Shown here: positions 1 through 6,516 of the stretch, piece after piece | How positions within the stretch are numbered: the first letter of the stretch is position 1 | How the letters are laid out: each line of letters begins with the position of its first letter | Assembly: GCA_002352125.1 (NCBI GenBank) | Contig: DEHU01000172.1 | Coordinates: 3,657 to 10,172 of the forward strand | Length of the DNA: 6,516 nt | Reading direction: 5' to 3' | From: Competibacteraceae bacterium UBA2792 | GTDB taxonomy: Bacteria > Pseudomonadota > Gammaproteobacteria > Competibacterales > Competibacteraceae | The notes under the pieces: model-generated | Databases searched by the model: none | The model's input: the letters and a program-made list of their open reading frames with translations, nothing else | What the model was told of the DNA's origin: nothing | Made by a program: the position numbers and the translations under genes

Positions 1-269
1 TCCCAGACAGCCGGCGCCGGTACTGCCGCCATCACCACCGCGCACAGCTCGTCAAGGCTATGCCGGGCCTCCAGAAACCGGCTGAAACCGTGACCGGGCA
101 GGTCCACTACCGTGATCCGATAACGGTCGCACAGCGCCTCGGCAATATCTTTCCAAATCCCGGAATGCATCCCCCAACCATGCACCAACACCACGTCTGG
201 ACCGGTTCCCAAAGCGTAGCTATAAAGCGATTTCCTGCTGTATTGGGGCGGTTCGGGCCAACAGGACAT
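1..269 (-). CDS. bioH: BioH, pimeloyl-ACP methyl ester carboxylesterase (N-terminal part, cut by window edge)
   Basis: BioH is a cytoplasmic alpha/beta hydrolase that removes the methyl group from pimeloyl-ACP methyl ester, ending pimelate synthesis for biotin. About 89 N-terminal codons are present; the rest, including the GxSxG nucleophile elbow, lies beyond position 1. Seen directly: the oxyanion-hole strand PDVVLVHGWGMHSGIW (residues about 24-39), then ITVVDLPGHGFSR (about 52-64), then a helix ending in PAPAVW just before the expected nucleophile. From memory these align well with E. coli BioH (LVLLHGWGLNAEVW, DLPGFGRSR). The N terminus is about 10 residues longer than in E. coli. The ATG at 269 has only a weak GAAG upstream. 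An in-frame GTG at 296 has GAGGGG nine bases before it and could be the true start, adding nine residues. The gene follows the GGDEF gene on the same strand. Another alpha/beta hydrolase is possible, but the HGWG motif and nearby comF favour BioH. Confidence 0.85.
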   Translation of the reverse strand, partial: MSCWPEPPQYSRKSLYSYALGTGPDVVLVHGWGMHSGIWKDIAEALCDRYRITVVDLPGHGFSRFLEARHSLDELCAVVMAAVPAPAVW

Positions 270-311
270 GGTGGAAACTTCAGAAAATCGCGACACGTCG
301 ATATGCCCCTC

Positions 312-331
312 AAAAGCCGCTGCGAAACGGC
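312..331 (-). terminator. weak intrinsic terminator or attenuator between the GGDEF gene and bioH
   Basis: Read on the minus strand, 331-316 can form a six-pair stem (GCCGTT with AGCGGC, one T-G wobble) around the tetraloop TCGC. It is followed directly by TTTT (315-312) and begins a few bases after the stop codon of the cyclase gene. The T run is short, so termination is probably partial at best. If active it would lower bioH expression from the upstream promoter. The candidate ribosome site GAGGGG for a GTG start of bioH comes immediately after it. Confidence 0.3.
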
Positions 332-334
332 ACG

Positions 335-1336
335 CTAACAGCTACTCACGTTCGACGCCGCGTTCTGGCCCGGAGCGATCGCTTGAGTTATCCGATTGCG
401 GCCCTCTCGCTTCGAGCGGCGCAGAGCCACATCGGCGCGGCGCAACAGCTCTTCGCCTTTTTCGTTCTCGGCTAGCATCGCCACCCCAAAACTAGCGGTA
501 ACCCGTTCGGAGCACGGCGCGACCGGCTGCCACTCCAACCGTTGGCGAATCCGTTCCGCAAAGGCTACCGCGCTTTCCAACACTGTATCGGGTAACAGCA
601 ACACGAATTCCTCGCTACCGAAACGCGTCACCTGATCGCTTTGCCGGCTATGCTCGCGCAACAAAACGGCGAAAGATTTCAGCATCTCGTCGCCTACCGC
701 ATAACCGTGCTGATCGTTGACGTCTTTGAAGTGATCGAGGTCTACAACCAGCAGGCAAAACGGATGAGCGTGCCGTCGGCTGCGCTCGATTTCTGCGGCC
801 AGCGATTCGTTCAGCCGCCGCCGGTTACCAACTCCCGTCAACGGATCAGTATTCATCAGTTCTTGAATTACCGATTCGTTACGTTTCAGTTCCCGATTGG
901 CGCGCAACAACTGCTGTTGCGTTTCGGCCAATTCCTCGTTGAGTCGCAGCACAGTCGCTCCCAGCATCTCCAGTCCTTCCACATCGAATTCGGCAGCCAC
1001 CAGCAACCGATCTCCCCGCCAACGATAGATATGGCCTTGCAAGGAACGGCTTCGTCCGCTTTCGTCCGCGATATCCAAAATACCTCGATAAAGCAACAAC
1101 GTACCGCCGTGATAGGATGGAAAGGCCCGGATGTCTTCCAAACGGGGATTGATCAACAAGTTTCGGGCATCCCAGGACTGATCGAGCGCCGCCGTTGGCG
1201 CCACCAGCCGCAGAAACCCACGGTTGCCGGCCAAAACTTGACCATCCCGATCCAACAACGCGATGAGCACGCTGTTCAACTCTCGAAGGAAACCCGGTAA
1301 CCCGAACTCCTCTAGGGCAGCAGTCAGATCGCTCAT
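335..1336 (-). CDS. PAS-GGDEF diguanylate cyclase with GSEEF active-site variant
   Basis: Predicted to make cyclic di-GMP from two GTP. The 333-aa protein has no signal peptide or membrane segment, so it is likely cytoplasmic. Residues 15-115 resemble a PAS sensor fold (VLIALLDRDGQVLAGNRGF, 23-41). A leucine-rich coiled coil spans about 125-160. The GGDEF domain covers about 160-318: DPLTGVGNRR (164-173), metal site DLDHFK (D199, D201), guanine-binding N207 and D216, inhibitory I-site RQSD (231-234), signature GSEEF (240-244) and ADVALRRSKREGRNR (301-315). The second glycine of the signature is serine, and the usual GH after ND is GY (211-212); metal, nucleotide and I-site residues remain. 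It therefore looks like a probable active, product-inhibited enzyme, though loss of activity is possible. No good ribosome site precedes the ATG, but there is no alternative ATG before residue 124. It lies 44 bases after the membrane-protein gene and probably shares its transcript. Confidence 0.93.
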   Translation of the reverse strand: MSDLTAALEEFGLPGFLRELNSVLIALLDRDGQVLAGNRGFLRLVAPTAALDQSWDARNLLINPRLEDIRAFPSYHGGTLLLYRGILDIADESGRSRSLQGHIYRWRGDRLLVAAEFDVEGLEMLGATVLRLNEELAETQQQLLRANRELKRNESVIQELMNTDPLTGVGNRRRLNESLAAEIERSRRHAHPFCLLVVDLDHFKDVNDQHGYAVGDEMLKSFAVLLREHSRQSDQVTRFGSEEFVLLLPDTVLESAVAFAERIRQRLEWQPVAPCSERVTASFGVAMLAENEKGEELLRRADVALRRSKREGRNRITQAIAPGQNAASNVSSC

Positions 1337-1380
1337 GGCAGTTTCTGTTCGGCAAAAAACAGCGGTCTAATCCGTGTCGC

Positions 1381-1812
1381 CTACACCGCCGCCGCGCTGG
1401 GCAAAGGATGGCCTTCGTCATCCAGCGGAATATCGATCCACTGATCCCGACGGATGCGCCGCAGATCGACAATAGACCAGGGAACCAGAACCGACAAAGC
1501 CAAAAGCCACGCAATCAGATGCCATATCCAACCGTTACCGGGAATGAACGTACCTATTACGATAAAAAAACCCGTGACGCCGTAGAATCGATAGGCTGCT
1601 TGCTGCGTGTAATGCCCTACCTTAGGATTGGGATGATGACGATTCATGGCATACACCAACATCGAGGCGCCGAACCAAAAAATGAGCAAGGGAAACGGCA
1701 CGATAACCGAAATGATGTTGCCATAATTCATGATGGAAGCAGCTCGCTTGGCTGAAGAGCCGCGCGCGATTTTGCCGATAACCGTGTCTTCGCTCGATTC
1801 TAGGATATGCAT
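1381..1812 (-). CDS. small multi-pass membrane protein, unknown function
   Basis: I do not recognise the family. From ATG 1812 the protein has 143 residues. A short polar N-terminal region (about 1-28) is followed by a hydrophobic segment (about 32-56, NIISVIVPFPLLIFWFGASM). Next comes a basic, His/Asn/Pro-rich loop (MNRHHPNPKVGHYTQQA), then a long hydrophobic stretch (about 79-114) holding one or two further passes split by PGNGW. The tail is charged, with DLRRIRRDQWIDIP and then acidic and Pro residues. The positive-inside rule would put the arginine-rich tail in the cytoplasm. Start choice: the frame is open to a TTG at 1851 and has ATGs at 1827 and 1812. Only 1812 has even a partial purine-rich stretch (GAAGAG) before it. 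A core-only start at Met28 cannot be excluded. It is the first gene of the leftward cluster, so it could work with the cyclase, but nothing in its sequence shows that. Confidence 0.75.
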   Translation of the reverse strand: MHILESSEDTVIGKIARGSSAKRAASIMNYGNIISVIVPFPLLIFWFGASMLVYAMNRHHPNPKVGHYTQQAAYRFYGVTGFFIVIGTFIPGNGWIWHLIAWLLALSVLVPWSIVDLRRIRRDQWIDIPLDDEGHPLPSAAAV

Positions 1813-1880
1813 GACAGAACTCTTCATTGCGAATGGCAAACGAAATATCAATGGTCGCGATGTTTCGAGGTAATTTAGGC

Positions 1881-1894
1881 ATGTTCCCGAACGT
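1881..1894. promoter_or_regulatory. imperfect inverted repeat, possible operator
   Basis: ATGTTC-CC-GAACGT is a 6+2+6 inverted repeat with one mismatch, in the 73-base-or-longer divergent region between comF and the leftward cluster. It overlaps the proposed -10 of the leftward promoter, where a repressor could act. It is short enough to arise by chance, and I do not recognise the binding protein. Confidence 0.2.
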
Positions 1895-1909
1895 CCGATA
1901 CGTTGTCAA
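1881..1909 (-). promoter_or_regulatory. candidate sigma70-like promoter of the leftward cluster
   Basis: On the minus strand a perfect -35 hexamer TTGACA (1909-1904) is followed after 17 bases by GAACAT (1886-1881). The latter matches TATAAT at only three positions, including the key second A and final T. Transcription would begin near 1874, ahead of the membrane-protein gene. The perfect -35 with a poor -10 suggests a weak or activated promoter. An imperfect inverted repeat (1881-1894) covers the -10. Confidence 0.4.
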
Positions 1910-1924
1910 CCAGCGGCGAACACC

Positions 1925-2632
1925 GTGATCGGCACTTGGTTCGGCGCGATCCAAGATAACCTGTTACCACCGATCTGCCTACTCTGCGGAGCCGACGGAA
2001 TGGATGGTCGCGACCTGTGCGCTGGCTGCGCCGCCAGCTTGCCGCGAAACGCGCTGGCCTGTCCGGGTTGTGCCACGCCCACGACGACCGGCCAGATTGA
2101 GCTTTGCCCGACTTGCCGCGCTCGCCCACTTCCCTTCGACTGCGCGTTCGTGCCGTTTCACTATCGACCACCGATAGATTTTCTGGTTTGCGGCCTGAAA
2201 TTCGATGGCCGGCTAAGCCACGCCCGCTTGCTAGGCGAACTGCTTGCCGACGCGCTCGCCGAACGCGGCGGTTCCTTGCCGGATCGCATCGTCCCCGTCC
2301 CCCTTCATCCCCGACGCCTGCGAGAGCGAGGTTTCAACCAGGCTCTCGAATTGGCGCGCGCCACCGCGCGTCGTTTTCGTATTCCCTTGGCCGCTAACGG
2401 TCTGCGGCGGGCGCGATATACCACCCCTCAAATCCAATTGGACGCTCGACGGCGCCGGACCAATCTGCTCGGCGCATTCGTCGCGGGGCATCCGTTGCAT
2501 GGAGCTCGGATCGCGCTCGTGGATGATGTGATCACGACTGCTGGCACCGTCGCCGAATGCGCCCGGGCGCTGCGCGCTGCCGGCGCGACCGACATCGAAG
2601 TGTGGGCTATCGCTCGCGCGGCCGATTTTTGA
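1925..2632 (+). CDS. comF: ComF family protein (double zinc finger plus phosphoribosyltransferase domain)
   Basis: The 235-aa length fits ComF/GntX proteins. These cytoplasmic proteins are linked to natural DNA uptake (single-strand DNA handling) and, in E. coli GntX, to use of extracellular DNA. Two CxxC-type zinc modules form the N terminus: C18/C21 with C32/C35, and C46/C49 with C61/C64. The C-terminal half is a type I phosphoribosyltransferase fold: VPVPLHPRRLRERGFNQA (123-140), TPQIQLDARRRRTNLLGAF (167-185) and the PRPP-binding loop ALVDDVITTAGTV (197-209, with D200 and D201). All hallmark residues are present, so the gene looks intact. The start is GTG: no ATG exists upstream after the in-frame stop at 1871-1873, and the next internal ATG would remove the first zinc pair. 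No clear ribosome site is visible. It diverges from the leftward cluster that ends in bioH, its frequent gammaproteobacterial neighbour. Confidence 0.93.
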   Translation: MIGTWFGAIQDNLLPPICLLCGADGMDGRDLCAGCAASLPRNALACPGCATPTTTGQIELCPTCRARPLPFDCAFVPFHYRPPIDFLVCGLKFDGRLSHARLLGELLADALAERGGSLPDRIVPVPLHPRRLRERGFNQALELARATARRFRIPLAANGLRRARYTTPQIQLDARRRRTNLLGAFVAGHPLHGARIALVDDVITTAGTVAECARALRAAGATDIEVWAIARAADF

Positions 2633-2669
2633 TTCCGTACCGCCAGTTGTCGCGACAGCAACCCTCAAA

Positions 2670-2690
2670 TCTGGACTGGTTCGGTCCAGA
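2670..2690. terminator. perfect 7-bp hairpin after comF, possible terminator
   Basis: TCTGGAC (2670-2676) and GTCCAGA (2684-2690) are exact reverse complements around a seven-base loop, which a T-G wobble could tighten to five. It lies 37 bases past the comF stop and upstream of the proposed promoter of the next gene, where a terminator is expected. On the plus strand no T run follows directly (AAACCTTT), so it is not a classic intrinsic terminator. It may protect the 3' end or act with Rho. Confidence 0.4.
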
Positions 2691-2694
2691 AACC

Positions 2695-2725
2695 TTTACC
2701 TCCCCGCCGCAAAATTCCGTACAAT
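2695..2725 (+). promoter_or_regulatory. candidate sigma70-like promoter of the DUF2126 gene
   Basis: TTTACC (2695-2700) and TACAAT (2720-2725) are separated by 19 bases. The -10 matches TATAAT at five of six positions; the -35 matches TTGACA at four and the spacer is long. Transcription would start near 2732, giving a leader of about 29 bases before the ATG at 2761. The position just after the comF hairpin supports a separate transcription unit. Confidence 0.35.
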
Positions 2726-2760
2726 GCCGCGCCAATTCGCCCCCAGCTAGTTTCGGCGCC

Positions 2761-4905
2761 ATGCAGACGATACTTTCGGCTTTCGATCAGGCCATTCGTA
2801 CCCACGACGATCTCCTCAAACGCCGCGGTCTGGCGATCTGGATCGGCGCGGAACCGACCTTCACGGATCGCCGCTCCGAAGCTCCCGAATGGCTGTACAA
2901 CGCCCTTGGCCCCACCAAGGAAGCGCGCGCTCGCCGGATGCTGACCGACCTTGCGCAAACCGCTGGCGGCGTGATGCTGCGTACCCTGGGCCGGCAATAT
3001 CCCAAGGAAGAACTGCCGCGCTGGAACCTGGGGCTTTATCAACGCCGCGACGGTCGTCCGGTTTGGAGCGGCCCGCCCGATCCGCTGGCGAATGGCCCGC
3101 TCGATGCTGCTCCATCCCCCGATCAGCTCGACGAATTCTGGGCGCAATTGGCGCAACGCCTCGGTGCGCGAGGCTGGCCGACGCTGTTGTTCTCGGTCGA
3201 AGCATCCCCCAAACTGCGCGTCGTGTTTCGCCGGGATAATCTGCCGCTGTTGGCCAACCCGGCACGCGACCCGCGCTTGGCCCGTCCCAGCTTGCACGGA
3301 CAACCGATACCGCCGCAAGGGCCACGCGACGATTTGGCCGAACAGGGAACCTTTCTGCTGGCCATCGACTGGTTCGACTCCAGGACCGGGGCGAGCGAGC
3401 CGATGGTCCCTTGCATCGAACTACCGGCCTGCGGCGATGTGGAATTTTTCCTGAACTTGCTGGAGGTGATCGGCGAAGCTGCGCGGATCGCAAAGCTGCC
3501 GACGCTGGTTCTGGCCGGCTTTCCGCCACCGGTGGACGCCTCGATAGCCTGGACCACTCTGACGCCGGACCCGGCCGTCGTCGAAGCCAACATGGCTCCG
3601 GCCCCGGATATCGCCACCTTTCTGAACGAAAGCCGAGCCAGTTTCGCCGCTGCCTCCGTCGCCGGGCTAGCGCCTTACCGGCTGCATTACAACGGCCAGA
3701 TCACCGATTCCGGCGGCGGCGGCCAACTGACCTTGGGCGGCCCAAATCCGGATAGTAGCCCGTTCCTGTCCTACCCTCACTTGCTACCGGCACTGATCGG
3801 CTATTTCAACCGCCATCCCGCTCTATCGTTTTATTTTGCCGGCGATTTCGTCGGTAATTCCAGCCAGGCGCCGCGCCCGGACGAACGCACTACCGATATC
3901 TTCGAAGAACTGGCTTTGGCGCTGGCCCTGCTCAAACATCAGCGCAACCCGACCCCGGATTTGCTCTGGCAAAGCCTTTCGCCGTTCCTGGCCGATCCGG
4001 CTGGCAATACACATCGTACCGAGCTCAACATCGAAAAGCTGTGGAACCCCTATTTGCCCGGACGTGGCCGGCTGGGATTGGTGGAATTTCGCGCGTTTCG
4101 GATGCCGCCCACGCCGGAACGGCTGGCGGCCCTGGCGGCCCTGTTGCGCGCCATCGCCGCCATGCTGATCCAGACACCGGACCACCCGGAACTGGTCCAC
4201 TGGGGCCGGGAACTGCACGACCGCTTCGCCCTGCCCTACTATTTGCGCGCCGATCTGTGGGAGGTGCTGGACGAACTGGCCAGCGTCGGTCTGGGCTTGG
4301 GCCAACCACTAATCGAGGAATTGCTGGACGAAAGTTACTATCGGTTGGGCGAGGTGGAGTTTGACGATTGCCGCTTAATCGTCCGGCGCGGTTTGGAGTT
4401 TTGGCCGCTGCTCGGCGATGCTGCCTCGCAGGAACATGGCCACTCGCGGCTGGTGGACGCCAGCACCGCGCGCCTGGAGATCAGCCTGCGTCCCCGGCAC
4501 GAAGCGGCAGCGCGACGAACGTTAGCGGATTGGCAACTGGCGGTGAACGGCTACCGGCTGCCGCTGCGGCGAGAAGACGAGCTGGACGGGGAAACCCGAG
4601 TGTTCGGGTTGCGCTATCGACGCTTCAAGCCCTGGATCGGTCTGCACCCTTCTCTGGAAGCCCAAGGCCCAATCGAACTGACGCTGTCGCACCCGTCCCA
4701 ATCGGAAGCCTTGTGGATCACCCTGCACGAATGGCGACCGCAGGGAGGCGGCTACGATGGCTTACCTCACGATCTGGCCGATGCGGCGGCGAGGCGAGCC
4801 GAGCGGTTCGCGATAAAACGCCTGGACACTGCCCCGACCTCCCCATCGCCAGAGCCACCGTCCGCTGCCCTGACGCCCTATTGCCTCGACTTGCGCCGAC
4901 TGTAA
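2761..4905 (+). CDS. stand-alone DUF2126 (COG4196) protein, putative amidoligase
   Basis: DUF2126 is predicted by comparative analysis to be an ATP-dependent COOH-NH2 ligase of the glutamine-synthetase-like superfamily; no substrate is known to me. The 714-aa product shows family motifs throughout: IGAEPTF (28-34), GPTK (50-53), LPRW (85-88), GGGG (318-321), LGGPNPDSSPF (325-335), SFYFAGDFVGNSSQAPRPDE (356-375), GNTHRTELNIEKL (415-427), LGLVEFRAFRMPP (438-450), ELHDRFALP (484-492) and LRYRRFKPWIGLHP (617-630). No signal peptide is visible. Odd points: the N-terminal transglutaminase domain of the usual ~1100-aa proteins is missing; the family's GGGNH appears as GGGGQ (318-322); and a Pro/Ser-rich tail follows residue 688. 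ATG 2761 is chosen because homology begins about residue 17; the open frame runs back to 2557 but overlaps comF in another frame. The ribosome site is poor. The usual neighbours (DUF403, ATP-grasp, transglutaminase) are absent from the window. Family call is firm; function is not. Confidence 0.9.
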   Translation: MQTILSAFDQAIRTHDDLLKRRGLAIWIGAEPTFTDRRSEAPEWLYNALGPTKEARARRMLTDLAQTAGGVMLRTLGRQYPKEELPRWNLGLYQRRDGRPVWSGPPDPLANGPLDAAPSPDQLDEFWAQLAQRLGARGWPTLLFSVEASPKLRVVFRRDNLPLLANPARDPRLARPSLHGQPIPPQGPRDDLAEQGTFLLAIDWFDSRTGASEPMVPCIELPACGDVEFFLNLLEVIGEAARIAKLPTLVLAGFPPPVDASIAWTTLTPDPAVVEANMAPAPDIATFLNESRASFAAASVAGLAPYRLHYNGQITDSGGGGQLTLGGPNPDSSPFLSYPHLLPALIGYFNRHPALSFYFAGDFVGNSSQAPRPDERTTDIFEELALALALLKHQRNPTPDLLWQSLSPFLADPAGNTHRTELNIEKLWNPYLPGRGRLGLVEFRAFRMPPTPERLAALAALLRAIAAMLIQTPDHPELVHWGRELHDRFALPYYLRADLWEVLDELASVGLGLGQPLIEELLDESYYRLGEVEFDDCRLIVRRGLEFWPLLGDAASQEHGHSRLVDASTARLEISLRPRHEAAARRTLADWQLAVNGYRLPLRREDELDGETRVFGLRYRRFKPWIGLHPSLEAQGPIELTLSHPSQSEALWITLHEWRPQGGGYDGLPHDLADAAARRAERFAIKRLDTAPTSPSPEPPSAALTPYCLDLRRL

Positions 4906-4957
4906 ATTCCGCGCGTTTCACGCGACTCGGCGACCTCCATACTACGTTGCCGACCTG

Positions 4958-4986
4958 TTCTATCCCGATACCAATCGGCGCATAAT
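4958..4986 (+). promoter_or_regulatory. candidate sigma70-like promoter of the phosphoglucomutase gene
   Basis: CATAAT (4981-4986) matches the -10 consensus at five of six positions. TTCTAT (4958-4963), 17 bases upstream, matches the -35 at only three. Transcription would start near 4993, leaving a leader of about 37 bases with the ribosome site. It lies in the 124-base gap after the DUF2126 gene; nothing else is evident in that gap except a five-pair hairpin (4912-4924) without a T run. Confidence 0.35.
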
Positions 4987-5008
4987 TCCCGACCATCCAC
5001 CACAATGA

Positions 5009-6516
<1,508 letters not shown>

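Noticed and set aside
641..1300. 219-aa plus-strand open frame opposite the GGDEF gene
   Set aside because: Antisense shadow; the minus strand holds the complete catalytic motif set.
2557..2760. Extending the DUF2126 protein upstream to 2557
   Set aside because: This would overlap the conserved comF coding end in another frame. The added residues show no family similarity, and the hairpin and promoter-like boxes fall inside the segment.
2861..3529. Long minus-strand open frames (also 2665-3318, 3123-3617, 3823-4305) opposite the DUF2126 gene
   Set aside because: All are antisense shadows with Arg/Ala/Ser-rich composition and no conserved motif, while the plus-strand frame carries DUF2126 motifs along its whole length.
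3709..3723. Run of GGC triplets as a tandem repeat feature
   Set aside because: Only four units, explained by the glycine motif of the DUF2126 protein.
4912..4924. CGCGT-TTC-ACGCG hairpin after the DUF2126 stop as a terminator
   Set aside because: Only five pairs with a three-base loop and no T run; too weak to call.
4368..4985. 205-aa plus-strand open frame over the end of the DUF2126 gene and the following gap
   Set aside because: It is out of frame with a well-supported gene, rich in Arg/Ala/Pro/Gly as expected for a GC-rich shadow frame, and has no recognisable motif.

Overview
This is a GC-rich proteobacterial chromosomal segment, most likely from a gammaproteobacterium. The comF/bioH pairing and the BioH-type sequence point that way; the exact lineage cannot be fixed from this window alone. 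Nearly all of the sequence is coding. I see no RNA gene, insertion sequence, phage gene or CRISPR array.

Left half (1-1851, minus strand): three genes read leftward, in transcription order. First is a small unrecognised membrane protein (1381-1812), then a PAS-GGDEF diguanylate cyclase with an unusual GSEEF signature (335-1336), then the N-terminal part of the biotin-synthesis esterase BioH (1-269, cut by the window edge). Gaps are 44 and about 65 bases. A weak hairpin followed by four T's lies between the cyclase and bioH.

Centre and right half (1925-6516, plus strand): comF starts with GTG and is divergent from the leftward cluster across a short promoter region. It is followed by a 714-aa DUF2126 protein (COG4196, predicted amidoligase family) lacking the transglutaminase domain usually fused to it. 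Last comes a phosphoglucomutase of the long eukaryotic/Agrobacterium type, cut by the right edge inside its phosphate-binding loop. Each plus-strand gene is preceded by 73-128 bases of non-coding DNA, and plausible sigma70-like boxes precede the last two, so they look like separate transcription units rather than one operon.

How the genes fit together: comF and bioH are often close neighbours, divergent, in gammaproteobacteria. Here a c-di-GMP signalling gene and a small membrane protein sit between them, upstream of bioH. The DUF2126 gene has none of its usual partners (transglutaminase, alpha-E/DUF403, circularly permuted ATP-grasp) inside the window. It is the least understood and most interesting gene here. 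The phosphoglucomutase is central carbohydrate/glycogen metabolism.
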